Assembly: GCF_000740775.1 (NCBI RefSeq)
Contig: NZ_JFGS01000030.1
Span: 1 to 51,078, forward strand
Length of the DNA: 51,078 nucleotides
Source: Haematobacter missouriensis
GTDB taxonomy: Bacteria > Pseudomonadota > Alphaproteobacteria > Rhodobacterales > Rhodobacteraceae
Direction: 5' to 3'
Under the pieces are notes generated by a model. The model saw nothing but the letters and a program-made list of their open reading frames with translations. It was not told the origin of the DNA and made no database searches. The position numbers were made by a program, and so were the translations under genes. How positions within the stretch are numbered: position 1 is the stretch's first letter; each line of letters opens with the position of its first letter. Positions 24,393 to 34,026 of the stretch are shown here, piece after piece.

Positions 24393-26168
24393 ATGTGTGG
24401 TATTTGCGGAGAAATTCGGTTCGACGGCGCACAGCCCTCGGTCACGGCGGTTTCGATGATGGCGGACGCTCTCGCGCCGCGCGGACCGGATGGGGCGGGG
24501 GTCGTGGTGCGGGGCAATGTCGGGCTGGGACATCGGCGGCTGCGCATTCTGGATCTGTCCGACAAGTCGCAGCAACCGATGATCGATGCGGACCTTGGCC
24601 TCACCATCGTGTTCAATGGCTGCATCTACAACTTCCGTGAACTGCGCGCCGAACTGGAAGGCAAGGGATATCGCTTTTTCTCCGATGGCGACACGGAAGT
24701 CATCCTGAAGGCTTGGCACGCCTGGGGTGAGCGTTGCGTGGAGCGGTTCCACGGCATGTTCGCCTTCGTCATCCACGAGCGCGACACGGGCCGGGTGGTG
24801 ATGGCGCGCGACCGGTTCGGGATCAAGCCGCTCTATCTTTCGGAGCGCGGGAAGCAGGTTCGCTTTGCCTCGGCGCTGCCCGCGCTGCTTCGCGCCGGTG
24901 ACGTGGATACGTCGATCGACCGGGTGGCGTTGCAGTTCTACATGAGCTTCCATGCGGTGGTGCCCGCCCCGCGTACCATACTCGCCGGGATCGGGAAGCT
25001 GCCGCCCGCGACGATCCGGATTTATGAGCGCGACGGCACCTTCGCCGACCGGCGCTACTGGGATCCGGCCTATGAGCGGCGTGCCGAGGATGGCGGCATG
25101 ACCCGCGAAGACTGGCAGGAGGAACTGCTGGCCGCGCTCCGCCTTGCCGTCAAGCGGCGCATGGTCTCTGACGTGCCGGTGGGCGTGCTTCTGTCCGGCG
25201 GAGTCGACTCCAGCCTGATCGTCGGCCTGCTGGCGGAAGCGGGTCAGACCGGGCTGATGAGCTTTTCCGTGGGGTTCGAGGAGGCGAATGGCGAGAAGGG
25301 CGACGAGTTCGTCTATTCCGATCTCATCGCGCAGCATTTCGGGACCGATCACCGCAAGATCTTCGTCCCCTCCGGCGAGTTGATGTCGGCCCTGCCGGGT
25401 ACGATCGCCGCCATGTCGGAGCCGATGGTGTCATACGACAATGTGGGCTTCTACCTGCTGTCCAAGGAGGTTTCCAAGCATATCAAGGTAGTGCAGTCGG
25501 GCCAGGGCGCGGACGAGGTTTTCGGCGGCTATCACTGGTATCCTCCGCTGGTGGAATCGAATGATGTCGTGCGCGATTATGCGAAGGGTTTCCGCGACCG
25601 GGCCCATGACGTGCTGGCCCGGCAGATCCAGTCGCGCTGGATGGCGGACCGGGATGTGGCTGGCGAGTTTCTCGCCGGTGAACTCCTGCGCTCCGGTGCG
25701 GATACGCCGGTGGATGCGGCGCTGCGGCTCGACAGCAACGTGATGCTCGTCGATGACCCGGTGAAGCGGGTGGACAACATGACCATGGCCTGGGGGTTGG
25801 AGGCGCGGGTGCCGTTCCTTGACCATGAACTGGTGGAACTGGCCGCGCGTATTCCGGTGGAAGAGAAGCTCCGGGAGGGCGGCAAGGGCATCCTGAAGGA
25901 TGTCGCGCGCCGGATCATTCCCAGCGAGGTGATCGACCGCAAGAAGGGTTACTTCCCTGTCCCGCAACTGAAATACATCGACGGCCCCTATCTCGACATG
26001 CTGAAGGACACGCTGAATTCGCAAGCGGCGCGGGAGCGGGGCATCTTCCAGCCGGCCTATCTCGAGACGCTGTTCGATGCGCCGTCGGAGCATATCACGC
26101 CGCTTCGCGGCTCGGAGCTTTGGCAGGCGGGCCTTCTGGAACTGTGGCTTCAGGAGCAGGGCGTATGA
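24393..26168 (+). CDS. asnO: N-acetylglutaminylglutamine amidotransferase (AsnB-like)
   Basis: This 591-residue class II glutamine amidotransferase is of the asparagine-synthetase type. Cys2 is the N-terminal nucleophile (MCGICGE), with RGPDGAG and the GHRRLRILD block in the glutaminase domain. The synthetase domain has the PP-loop LLSGGVDSSLIVG at about 265-277. In this cluster it amidates N-acetylglutaminylglutamine to the amide (NAGGN), a compatible solute made by osmotically stressed bacteria. GGAGG at 24374-24378 lies 14 bases before the ATG. It overlaps ngg by four bases (ATGA). Ordinary asparagine synthetase is the alternative, made unlikely by the neighbours. Confidence 0.92.
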   Translation: MCGICGEIRFDGAQPSVTAVSMMADALAPRGPDGAGVVVRGNVGLGHRRLRILDLSDKSQQPMIDADLGLTIVFNGCIYNFRELRAELEGKGYRFFSDGDTEVILKAWHAWGERCVERFHGMFAFVIHERDTGRVVMARDRFGIKPLYLSERGKQVRFASALPALLRAGDVDTSIDRVALQFYMSFHAVVPAPRTILAGIGKLPPATIRIYERDGTFADRRYWDPAYERRAEDGGMTREDWQEELLAALRLAVKRRMVSDVPVGVLLSGGVDSSLIVGLLAEAGQTGLMSFSVGFEEANGEKGDEFVYSDLIAQHFGTDHRKIFVPSGELMSALPGTIAAMSEPMVSYDNVGFYLLSKEVSKHIKVVQSGQGADEVFGGYHWYPPLVESNDVVRDYAKGFRDRAHDVLARQIQSRWMADRDVAGEFLAGELLRSGADTPVDAALRLDSNVMLVDDPVKRVDNMTMAWGLEARVPFLDHELVELAARIPVEEKLREGGKGILKDVARRIIPSEVIDRKKGYFPVPQLKYIDGPYLDMLKDTLNSQAARERGIFQPAYLETLFDAPSEHITPLRGSELWQAGLLELWLQEQGV

Positions 26169-27946
26169 CGATGGAGCGGTCGGGGCTTCGTCCCCGCGGC
26201 AAGGGGACGCGCGCCGTCTCGCACCGGCTGACCCGCCTGCGCACACCGGCGACGATAGACGAGCAACGTGACCGCCTGCGCCGGGATGCGGTGCCGGGGG
26301 AAAGCGCGGTGCTGGACTGCGGCTGGGGGCGGCTGCTGTTCGGCGCCACATTCCCCAGCCACACGGCCCTGCTGGACGAGCTGCGCAAGGAGGCAGCCGG
26401 CGCACGGGACATCGCTTTTCACATTCGCGATCCGCATGTGCTCCTGTCGCTCGCGCCACAGGAAGTGTTTCTCGATCCGTCGCATACCTATCGGTTGGAA
26501 CTGTCCACCTATCGCTCCGGCGGGCGAAAGCCCAAGGGCATCGCGATCCGCAGGATGACCGCGGAGGCAGATGCCGAGGGCGTGAATGCCGTCTACGCCG
26601 CCGCGGGAATGGTGCAGATTCGGCAGGATTATCTGGAAGGGGAACGCAACAACCGCTCCGTCACGCATTTCGTCGCGCAGGAGGAGGAGACGGGCCGGAT
26701 CGTGGGCACGGTGACGGGCATAGATCACGAACGTCTCTTTGCTGACCCGGAGCGGGGGGCTTCGCTCTGGTGCCTTGCGGTTCATCCTCAGGCGCGGCAA
26801 CCCGGGATCGGGGAGCGGCTTGTTCGCACGCTGGCCGAGCATTTCCAGGCCCGCGGGCTAAGCTATATCGACCTTTCGGTGCTGCACGACAATGAAGGCG
26901 CGATCGGACTTTATCGAAAACTCGGTTTTCGCAGAGTGCCTTTCTTTTCAGTGAAGCTCAAGAATGCGATCAACGAACGCTTCTTCGCGCAACCTCCGGC
27001 GGAGTATGCAGCGCTGAACCCCTATGCGAGGCTCATCGTGGATGAGGCGATGCGGCGTGGCATCCGGGTGGATGTCACGGATGCTGAAGGCGGGTTCTTC
27101 CATCTCACCCACGGCGGCCGGTCCATCCGCTGCCGCGAAAGCCTGACGGACCTCACGTCTGCGGTCGCCATGTCGATTTGCGACGACAAGTCCGTGACGC
27201 GCCGGGTGGTCAGCGCTGCCGGTGTCATCGTACCCGAGCAGATCGACGCCGATGCGGAGGAAGAGGCGCTGGAGCAATTCCTTGTCACCCATGGAAAGCT
27301 GGTGGTGAAACCGGCTCGCGGGGAGCAGGGGCGCGGCATTTCAATCGGCATTTCGACGATTAAGGATCTGAAAGCCGCCATCCGTGCAGCGCGGAGCGTA
27401 TCGGAGCGGGTGCTTCTTGAGGCGTTCCACGAGGGAGAGGATCTGCGGCTCGTCATCATCGATGGCGCGCTTGTGGCAGCGGCGCTTCGCCGTCCACCGC
27501 GGGTAACGGGGGATGGGCGCACGCCGCTCCGCCGATTGATCGAGGCGCAATCCCGCCGCCGGTCGGCCGCCACGGGCGGGGAGAGCCGGATACCGATAGA
27601 CGCCGAGACGCGCCGTTGTCTGGAGGGACAGGGCCTCGACCTGGACAGCGTGCCGGGTGAAGGGGAGGAGATCACGGTTCGCAAGGCCGCGAACCTGCAC
27701 ACAGGCGGCACCATTCATGATGTCACTGCGGATGTGCATCCGGAGTTGGTGGATGCGGGCCTCAGGGCGGCGCGGGCCATCGGTATTCCTGTCGTAGGTA
27801 TCGATCTGATGGTGAGCGATCCGACCGTACCCGAATATATCTTCATCGAAGCCAACGAAAGGCCCGGGCTTGCCAATCACGAACCACGACCCACCGCGGA
27901 ACGGTTCATGGATCTGCTCTTTCCCGCGACCCGCGGCGCGCGCTAG
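26165..27946 (+). CDS. ngg: N-acetylglutaminylglutamine synthetase (GNAT plus ATP-grasp)
   Basis: This 593-residue fusion enzyme of NAGGN synthesis has an N-terminal half with a GNAT acetyltransferase domain (about residues 130-270, with LAVHPQARQPGIGERLV as the acetyl-CoA-binding motif). The C-terminal half is an ATP-grasp ligase (about 300-590, with VVKPARGEQGRGI and FIEANERPGL). Together they acetylate glutamine and join it to a second glutamine. The ATG at 26165 overlaps the asnO stop; the longer frame from 26120 lies inside asnO. The product is amidated by AsnO. It is the last gene of the osmolyte unit. Confidence 0.92.
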   Translation: MTMERSGLRPRGKGTRAVSHRLTRLRTPATIDEQRDRLRRDAVPGESAVLDCGWGRLLFGATFPSHTALLDELRKEAAGARDIAFHIRDPHVLLSLAPQEVFLDPSHTYRLELSTYRSGGRKPKGIAIRRMTAEADAEGVNAVYAAAGMVQIRQDYLEGERNNRSVTHFVAQEEETGRIVGTVTGIDHERLFADPERGASLWCLAVHPQARQPGIGERLVRTLAEHFQARGLSYIDLSVLHDNEGAIGLYRKLGFRRVPFFSVKLKNAINERFFAQPPAEYAALNPYARLIVDEAMRRGIRVDVTDAEGGFFHLTHGGRSIRCRESLTDLTSAVAMSICDDKSVTRRVVSAAGVIVPEQIDADAEEEALEQFLVTHGKLVVKPARGEQGRGISIGISTIKDLKAAIRAARSVSERVLLEAFHEGEDLRLVIIDGALVAAALRRPPRVTGDGRTPLRRLIEAQSRRRSAATGGESRIPIDAETRRCLEGQGLDLDSVPGEGEEITVRKAANLHTGGTIHDVTADVHPELVDAGLRAARAIGIPVVGIDLMVSDPTVPEYIFIEANERPGLANHEPRPTAERFMDLLFPATRGAR

Positions 27947-28006
27947 CTTGGGCTGACCGCTTCCGCCATCTTGCTGTCAATCACGACCCTCAGACGGAGA
28001 TCGCCC

Positions 28007-29335
28007 TTGGGATCCTTCAACCGTATCCTTGTGACGGTCGGCGCGACGATCATAGGCATCAGTATCGTCCAGCTCGCCAATGGCTATCTCGGTACGCTCG
28101 TTTCCATGCGAACGGCGAGCGAGGGGTTCGCGCCGCTGATGGCCGGTCTGGTGCTCGCGGCCTATTATGGCGGCTATACCATCGGCGCAGCCACCGTCAG
28201 CGGCGTGTTGCAGCGGGTAGGCCATATCCGCATGTTCGCCGCTCTTGCGGGGCTGGTCGCGGCTTCGGTTTCGCTCCAGCCGGTATTCACGTCGCCAGAG
28301 GCGTGGATCGCCATCCGACTCCTTACCGGCATTGGCTGTGCGGGACTGTTCGTGACGGCGGAAAGCTGGCTCAACGCCTCCACGACTCAACAGAACCGCG
28401 GGACGATCTTTGCCATCTACATGGTGGCGACCTATGCGACATTCGGACTGGGACAGTTCGTTCTGACCCTGCCCGCGCCGGGGGGGTACGAGCTGTTCTC
28501 GCTCGCCGCAGCCCTGTTCTGCATCGCTCTCCTTCCGGTGAGCCTGACACGTCGCATTCCGCCCACGCTGACACCCGGTCCACGGCTGAGCCTGCGAGAG
28601 TTGCAGCACGTGGCCCCCGTGGCTTTCGTGGGCTGCGCGGTATCGGGCCTCATCAGCGCGTCGTTCTTCAGTCTGATGCCTGCCGAGGCGCAGGCCGCGG
28701 GAGCGACGACGGAACAGGTGTCGCGGCTGATGGCAACGGCGATCTTTGGAGGTCTGGCCTTTCAGATCCCCGTGGGCGCCGTATCCGACCGGTTCGACAG
28801 GAGGATCGTGGCTGCAGTGCTGGCGGGGGTGCTGGCGATCCTGTGTCTGGGCATGATCCTGGTCCCGCCGGGGGGCTGGCCGCGGCTGGTGCTCACGTTC
28901 CTGTTCGGTGGCTTCATGGCGACGATCTATCCGGTTTCCGTCTCTCACGCGAATGACCGGGTCGATCCCGACAAGGTGGTATCGGTGAGCGGGCAGCTCA
29001 TCCTCATCAACGGAACGGCATCGTTCGTCGGGCCGCTGCTGGGCGCATGGTTGCGGGGGATCGGCGGGATCACATTCGTCTTTGCCTATATGGCGACGGC
29101 GGCGGTGCTGTTCATCGCCTTCACCCTCTGGCGCGTGCGCAATGTTGCGCCTGCGGAGCGGCGGGAGCGGCCCTTCGTCATCCTTACCGAACGGGTGGGC
29201 CAGCAGTTCGCTCATGCGCCTGACAGTGACGCGCTGCCGGACGGTGTTGCCGCAGAGGCAGCTCTGGCGGAGACGGACGCGGAGGAGGCAGCACGGGAAC
29301 CTGAGCCTTCGCAGAAGGAGCAGTCCGAAAGCTAA
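28007..29335 (+). CDS. MFS transporter (YcaD/UMF-like)
   Basis: This major facilitator of about 442 residues has 12 predicted helices. It shows the MFS loop GVLQRVGHIRMFAAL after helix 2 and VSDRFDRR between helices 8 and 9. The segment LLTGIGCAGLFVTAESWLN is typical of the YcaD/TsgA-like group. The C-terminal tail of about 55 residues is hydrophilic and rich in Ala and Glu. Only TTG starts are available: 28007, with GGAGA at 27996-28000, is preferred over 27971. It begins 60 bp after ngg on the same strand and could be co-transcribed. The substrate is unknown; osmolyte efflux is possible but unsupported. Confidence 0.8.
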   Translation: MGSFNRILVTVGATIIGISIVQLANGYLGTLVSMRTASEGFAPLMAGLVLAAYYGGYTIGAATVSGVLQRVGHIRMFAALAGLVAASVSLQPVFTSPEAWIAIRLLTGIGCAGLFVTAESWLNASTTQQNRGTIFAIYMVATYATFGLGQFVLTLPAPGGYELFSLAAALFCIALLPVSLTRRIPPTLTPGPRLSLRELQHVAPVAFVGCAVSGLISASFFSLMPAEAQAAGATTEQVSRLMATAIFGGLAFQIPVGAVSDRFDRRIVAAVLAGVLAILCLGMILVPPGGWPRLVLTFLFGGFMATIYPVSVSHANDRVDPDKVVSVSGQLILINGTASFVGPLLGAWLRGIGGITFVFAYMATAAVLFIAFTLWRVRNVAPAERRERPFVILTERVGQQFAHAPDSDALPDGVAAEAALAETDAEEAAREPEPSQKEQSES

Positions 29336-29380
29336 CGTGCTGTCATGGTGAGCTGAAATGGGCTGTTGACCGGCGGCGCA

Positions 29381-29409
29381 GGCAATATGTAAGCTGAAGA
29401 CATATCGCC
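29381..29409. promoter_or_regulatory. Mo-box: ModE-type operator before the molybdate operon
   Basis: GGCAATATGT (29381-29390) and ACATATCGCC (29400-29409) form a 10-bp inverted repeat with one mismatch and a nine-base spacer. It lies just upstream of the ModE-type gene, after a TTGACC at 29366-29371. ModE binds dyads of this kind when molybdate is plentiful, so autorepression of the whole operon is likely. Confidence 0.7.
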
Positions 29410-29421
29410 TTGGAGCCTTCC

Positions 29422-30234
29422 TTGACTGCCATCACCTCCGCTGTCTCGCTTGCCGTACCTCATCTCGCTCCCGCAGGGATCGAACATGTCCGGTTGCTGG
29501 AGGCGATCGGGCGGGAAGGCAGCATCTCCGCCGCCGCCCGTTCCATCGGGCTGAGCTACAAGGCTGCCTGGAGCAGGGTGTCAGCTCTCAACACGCTGGC
29601 GGGACGGCCATTGGTCGCGTCGCAGCGCGGGGGCGCGGAGGGGGGTGGTGCCTCCCTCACCCCGGAAGGGATCGGGTTCGTGGAGGCGTTCCGCCGGCTG
29701 GAAGCGGAAACCGCAGATGCAGTCCGGCGTTTGTTCAGCGACCCCGCAAGCCCGGTTCTGGAGAAGGGGCACGTGCACGGCGGGTTCTTCCGCACCAGCG
29801 CCCGCAACGCCTTGCCGGGTGTGGTGATCGACGTGGAGGATGGGCCTCTCAATGCGCTTGTCCGTCTTCGTATCGCCGGAGGGCAAGTGGTGGAGGCGGC
29901 GATCACACGCGCGAGCCTTCTTGAGCTTGGGTTGTTTCCGGGTCGCCGCGCTCTCACCCTCATCAAGGCGCCTCTCGTCCATCTGCTTTCACCGGGGGAA
30001 AGCGGTAGCAACCGCTTGCTGGGCCGGGTTGTCAACGTTGAGATGGAGGAAGGTCGCGGCGCCGATGCCAAGGGGGAGGTCACGCTGGATATTGGCCCTC
30101 CCGACGGGCCGGACATCGGCGCGCGACTGGTTGCCGTCGCGCCTGTCTCCCGGTTCCTCACACTTGGCCTTGCGCCCGGAACGACGGTTATGGCGCGTTT
30201 CGAGCCGTCACAGATCATCCTCGCAACAGATTGA
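29422..30234 (+). CDS. ModE-type molybdenum-dependent transcriptional regulator
   Basis: This regulator of about 270 residues has a LysR-like winged helix at the N-terminus (REGSISAAARSIGLSYKAAWSRV, in two parts over about 34-56) and two molybdate-binding Mop/TOBE domains. The first starts at ARNALPGVV and the second at SNRLLGRVVNVE. This is the build of ModE and of MopA/MopB from Rhodobacter. Starts are TTG at 29422, with GGAG six bases before it, or TTG at 29410. It precedes modA by seven bases and sits behind a palindromic Mo-box, so it should repress its own operon when molybdate is bound. Confidence 0.88.
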   Translation: MTAITSAVSLAVPHLAPAGIEHVRLLEAIGREGSISAAARSIGLSYKAAWSRVSALNTLAGRPLVASQRGGAEGGGASLTPEGIGFVEAFRRLEAETADAVRRLFSDPASPVLEKGHVHGGFFRTSARNALPGVVIDVEDGPLNALVRLRIAGGQVVEAAITRASLLELGLFPGRRALTLIKAPLVHLLSPGESGSNRLLGRVVNVEMEEGRGADAKGEVTLDIGPPDGPDIGARLVAVAPVSRFLTLGLAPGTTVMARFEPSQIILATD

Positions 30235-30241
30235 AACCAAC

Positions 30242-31000
30242 ATGAAACACACGATCTTTGCTGCCGTCGTTGCCGTGCTTCCGGCGCTGCCTGCCTTCGC
30301 TGGGCAGACAAATGTCGCGGTCGCCGCCAACTTCACCGAACCCGCGACGGAGATCGCCAAGCTGTTCGAGCAGCAGACCGGCCACAAGGCGGTGCTGAGT
30401 TTCGGCGCGACCGGGCAGTTCTACACTCAGATCACGCAAGGCGCGCCCTTTGAGGTTTTCCTCGCCGCTGACAACATCCGGCCGGAGAAAGCGGTGCAGG
30501 ACGGATACGGCGTGTCCGGGACGGTGTTCACCTATGCCATCGGGCAACTCGTGCTGTGGAGCAAGGATCCGGCCCTCGTCACCGGGCCGGAGGTTCTGAA
30601 ATCGGATGCGTTCCACAAGATCGCCATCGCCGATCCCGCCACGGCGCCCTATGGTCTCGCCGCGGTTCAGACGATGACCGCGCTTGGCGTGGAGGAGATG
30701 CTCCGCCCGAAGATCGTTCAGGGAACGAGCATCGGGCAGACGCTGCAATTCGTGGAAACCGCCAATGCGGAACTGGGCTTCGTGGCGCTTTCGCAGGTGA
30801 TCGCGAAGGAGGAGGGATCACGCTGGATCGTGCCGGCGGGGGATCATGAGCCGATCCTACAGGACGCGGTGCTGCTGAAGACCGGCGAGTCCAATGAGGC
30901 CGCCCGCGCCTTTCTCGACTTCCTGAAGGGGCCGGAGGCGACGGCGGTGATCGAGCGGTTCGGCTATGCCCTGGCCAAGGACGGCGTATCGGCCAACTGA
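30242..31000 (+). CDS. modA: Molybdate-binding periplasmic protein ModA
   Basis: This 252-residue protein has a signal peptide (cleavage near PAFA/GQTNV) followed by the ModA fold. The oxyanion-binding elements are [24 protein letters not shown] and [11 protein letters not shown], with the hinge region [10 protein letters not shown]. It captures molybdate (or tungstate) in the periplasm for ModBC. Its stop overlaps the modB start in TGATG. Gene order regulator-modA-modB-modC is the classical operon. Confidence 0.95.
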   Translation: MKHTIFAAVVAVLPALPAFAGQTNVAVAANFTEPATEIAKLFEQQTGHKAVLSFGATGQFYTQITQGAPFEVFLAADNIRPEKAVQDGYGVSGTVFTYAIGQLVLWSKDPALVTGPEVLKSDAFHKIAIADPATAPYGLAAVQTMTALGVEEMLRPKIVQGTSIGQTLQFVETANAELGFVALSQVIAKEEGSRWIVPAGDHEPILQDAVLLKTGESNEAARAFLDFLKGPEATAVIERFGYALAKDGVSAN

Positions 31001-31677
31001 TGTCGCCCGAACTCTGGCAGCCCATCCGGCTGACGCTTGAGCTGGCGACGATCACCACGGTCATCCTGCTGTTCATCGGCACTCCGCTCGCCTGGTGGCT
31101 GGCGCGGTCGCGCGCGCGGTGGAAGGAGGCGGTCGCCACCGTGGTGGCGCTGCCGCTCGTGCTGCCGCCGACGGTGCTGGGATTTTACCTCCTGATCGCG
31201 CTCGGACCTTCCGGTCCGGGCGGGTGGATTGCGGGCCTGTGGGGCGGGCGGACGCTGGCTTTCACCTTTCCCGGGTTGGTGATCGGTTCGGTTCTCTATT
31301 CCATGCCCTTTGTCGTCCAGCCGATCCGCAATGCGTTTGAGGCGATGGGCGAACGGCCCATGGAAGTGGCCGCGACGCTCCGTGCCTCGCCGCTCGCCGC
31401 CTTCCTGAGTGTTGCGCTGCCTCTGGCGCGACCGGGTCTCATGACCGGTGCGGTGCTGGGTTTTGCACATACGATAGGGGAATTCGGCGTGGTGCTGATG
31501 ATCGGCGGCAACATTCCCGGCACGACCAAAGTGCTCTCCGTCGCGATCTACGATTTCGTGGAAACGTTGCGCTGGCGGGAGGCGCACTTGCTCGCGGGCG
31601 GAATGCTGGCGTTCTCCTTCGTCGTCATTCTCGCCATGTTTCTTTTGGAACGCCGGATGGCACGGGCCGGACGATGA
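31000..31677 (+). CDS. modB: Molybdate ABC transporter permease ModB
   Basis: This 225-residue permease has about five to six membrane helices. The EAA loop [19 protein letters not shown] (about 115-133) couples to ModC, and [18 protein letters not shown] is the characteristic ModB segment. It overlaps modA by one base and modC by four, so the three transport genes are translationally coupled. It forms the membrane channel for molybdate. Confidence 0.95.
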   Translation: MSPELWQPIRLTLELATITTVILLFIGTPLAWWLARSRARWKEAVATVVALPLVLPPTVLGFYLLIALGPSGPGGWIAGLWGGRTLAFTFPGLVIGSVLYSMPFVVQPIRNAFEAMGERPMEVAATLRASPLAAFLSVALPLARPGLMTGAVLGFAHTIGEFGVVLMIGGNIPGTTKVLSVAIYDFVETLRWREAHLLAGGMLAFSFVVILAMFLLERRMARAGR

Positions 31678-32753
31678 GCGACAGGATGCAGGCCGTGTTC
31701 AAGGGGCGCCTGGGCGCTTTCGCGCTGGATGCTTCGTTCGAGGCGCCTCTCACCGGCATCACCGCGCTTTTCGGCCCGTCCGGCTCAGGCAAGACATCTG
31801 TGCTGCGCGCGATCGCAGGATTGAACCGGCTAGACGGGCGCTTTGCATTGGGGGATGATGTCTGGCAGGACGGCAGGACGTTTCTGCCCGTGCACCGCAG
31901 GCCCATCGGCTATGTCTTTCAGGAGGCGAGCCTTTTTCCGCATCTCGATGTGCGGGCCAACCTTGACTACGGGCGCCGGCGGGCGCTGGCAGGCGGCGCG
32001 CGGGAGGAGATACGCCTTGACGAAGCCGTCTCTCTGCTCGGGCTCGCGACCCTGCTCAACCGTGGGCCCTCCGCCCTTTCGGGGGGAGAGCGGCAGCGGG
32101 TGGCCATCGGGCGCGCCCTTCTGTCGCAACCGCGATTGCTGTTGATGGACGAACCGTTAGCAGCGTTGGACCGGGCGGCGAAGGCGGAGATCCTGCCCTA
32201 TCTGGAAAGCCTGCGCGACCGGCTGGACATTCCGATCCTCTATGTCAGCCATGATATCGCCGAGGTTGAGCGTCTCGCCTCCCACATGGTGTTGCTGGGG
32301 GAGGGTAGGGTGCGCGCATCCGGCCCGCTTGTGGAGCTGGAGGCCGATCCCTCATTGCCTCTGCTGCGGATGCCGGAGGCGGGCGTGACGCTTGCCGGGC
32401 GGGTGATCGGGCAGGACGCCGCCTATGGGCTGATCCGTATCGCCGTTGATGGCGGGGAACTGGTGGCACCCGGGGACGGCGCGGGCACGGTCCGGCTGCG
32501 TATCTCGGCGGCCGATGTCAGTCTTTCCACACGGCAGCCGGAGGGAAGTTCCATCCTCAACATTCTGCCCGCGCGCATTGTCGCGGCGGAAGCGGAGGGC
32601 GCGGCAATGGTCGTAGTGCTGGCGCTGGGAGCGCGGGGAGAAGGCGCGCGACTTCTTTCGCGGGTGACCAGAAAATCGTGGGATGATCTCCACCTGGCGA
32701 CCGGTGCCAAGGTCTTCGCGCAAGTCAAAGGGCTTGCCTTCGCGCCCCGCTAG
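31674..32753 (+). CDS. modC: Molybdate ABC transporter ATPase ModC
   Basis: This 359-residue ATPase has Walker [10 protein letters not shown] (about 34-42), signature [15 protein letters not shown], Walker [13 protein letters not shown] and H-loop YVSHD. The C-terminal third is a TOBE/Mop domain starting near [12 protein letters not shown], which may bind molybdate and inhibit transport. Its stop codon shares CTAG with the stop of the convergent barrel gene. The supplied cofactor metal would serve, for example, a molybdenum formate dehydrogenase in methylotrophic growth, which is an inference. Confidence 0.94.
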   Translation: MSDRMQAVFKGRLGAFALDASFEAPLTGITALFGPSGSGKTSVLRAIAGLNRLDGRFALGDDVWQDGRTFLPVHRRPIGYVFQEASLFPHLDVRANLDYGRRRALAGGAREEIRLDEAVSLLGLATLLNRGPSALSGGERQRVAIGRALLSQPRLLLMDEPLAALDRAAKAEILPYLESLRDRLDIPILYVSHDIAEVERLASHMVLLGEGRVRASGPLVELEADPSLPLLRMPEAGVTLAGRVIGQDAAYGLIRIAVDGGELVAPGDGAGTVRLRISAADVSLSTRQPEGSSILNILPARIVAAEAEGAAMVVVLALGARGEGARLLSRVTRKSWDDLHLATGAKVFAQVKGLAFAPR

Positions 32754-33904
32754 AAGCGAATTTCGACGGTGACACGACCACGGTGATCCTCGAAATCATC
32801 GCCGAATCGACCGCCGTATCCCATCTGGACAGTTCCGTTTCTGAGCGCGGCAATGCTGACCGAAGCTTCGATATCGAGAAGATTTTCGGGCAGCTCGATG
32901 CCCCGCGCGCGGAACGCAGTACTGCCTGCGAAGGCAGCGGTGAGAGGCGTGGACCGGTCACCCATGTTGCCCTCCCAGCCGGCCCCGAGCCGCGCGGTTA
33001 CCGGATAGGGGCCGATATCGACATTCCATATGCCGCGCGCGCCAAGCCGGAGCGTGGTCAGCGATGCATCTGCATCATCCACGCCGAGGGCAGCGACAGC
33101 ACCGCGCTCACGAAAGCGGTCCGCGTGGAAAAATGTCTGCGTAATGCCCAACACCGGCTCCAATTCCACTACCTCGAGCTGAACAGGGCGGGTCGCTTCG
33201 GCAAAGAGCCGATGGGCGCTGGCGGATGAACTGCCACGAACGCGCATCGTTTCCTCCATCGGCACGGCACGGTCGTCATCCAGATCGTAGCGCGCATACG
33301 TCCAGCCACCGCTCAGGTTCCATCCGCCTCGCTCCCCCAGCGCATAAACCCCGGCGTGCAGGCCGTCAGCGGTGGCGGAGGTGTGACGGTCGCGGCTGTT
33401 GAAGCTTCCATCGTTATAACCAATTGCAACGCCCGCCCGAAGACCATCCCAGTCACTGTCCGCACCCAGCCGGATGCCGCTGGAACGGAAGCCCGAAGTG
33501 GCGAAATTACCGTCACCCGAACCGTGCAACCTGCGCGATTCCCCGTCCAGCCAGAAAAGCCCGGTGTCGCCGAAGGCCGAAGTCTCCACCGCTCCCGAAC
33601 CACGTCGAAGTATGCCGCGTGAAAGAAAGGCGCTGTCATCGAGGAGCATGGTCCGGGCGCTCGCGATACCCTCCCCCGCGAGCGAGGAATAAGCGAGACG
33701 GGTGCCAGAAGAGTTCAGTTCCGCCAATGCGGCGGGGAGCGCGCTCTCCGGGTCCATGCCGCCGATCGCACGCGCCACCGCTGCCTGGTTCGGGCGGAGG
33801 AGTGCGCCGTTCACATCGTCTCCCAGTGGCTCGGCGACAGCTATGCCGCCTGCAAGAAGCAGGCCAGCGAACGGCAGGGCGGTTGTAAATACGGCACGGA
33901 TCAT
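32750..33904 (-). CDS. Autotransporter-type outer-membrane beta-barrel protein
   Basis: This 384-residue protein has a signal peptide of about 23 residues ([11 protein letters not shown]), a short helical stretch ([13 protein letters not shown]) and then a beta-barrel of about 280 residues. The barrel has alternating hydrophobic strands and ends in Phe (VTVEIRF), as in autotransporter domains. There is almost no passenger: only about 90 residues precede the barrel. It may act as a stand-alone outer-membrane protein. The ATG at 33904 is chosen for its signal peptide; the frame opens at 34030 but that part overlaps badR. It converges with modC and follows badR on the same strand. Confidence 0.75.
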   Translation of the reverse strand: MIRAVFTTALPFAGLLLAGGIAVAEPLGDDVNGALLRPNQAAVARAIGGMDPESALPAALAELNSSGTRLAYSSLAGEGIASARTMLLDDSAFLSRGILRRGSGAVETSAFGDTGLFWLDGESRRLHGSGDGNFATSGFRSSGIRLGADSDWDGLRAGVAIGYNDGSFNSRDRHTSATADGLHAGVYALGERGGWNLSGGWTYARYDLDDDRAVPMEETMRVRGSSSASAHRLFAEATRPVQLEVVELEPVLGITQTFFHADRFRERGAVAALGVDDADASLTTLRLGARGIWNVDIGPYPVTARLGAGWEGNMGDRSTPLTAAFAGSTAFRARGIELPENLLDIEASVSIAALRNGTVQMGYGGRFGDDFEDHRGRVTVEIRF

Positions 33905-34000
33905 TGAGACCCCCGGCTTCTGAAGGTGGTTCAGCACTCTTGCAGGCAGTCTGGGGTGAAATCCCGCGAGTGGGAGAGCAAAATTAACAATCTCTGGCCT

Positions 34001-34019
34001 GCGTCGCATATTGCGACGC
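34001..34019. terminator. Hairpin between badR and the barrel gene
   Basis: GCGTCGCA-TAT-TGCGACGC is a perfect 8-bp inverted repeat ending eight bases beyond the badR stop codon. On the minus strand it is followed, after some bases, by an AT-rich stretch (TTGTTAATTTT). It may terminate badR or be an operator for the barrel gene. Confidence 0.5.
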
Positions 34020-34026
34020 GTTTGCA

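Noticed and set aside
24393-26168. Housekeeping asparagine synthetase AsnB
   Set aside because: The adjoining ngg and M42 peptidase genes with four-base overlap identify the NAGGN amidotransferase instead.
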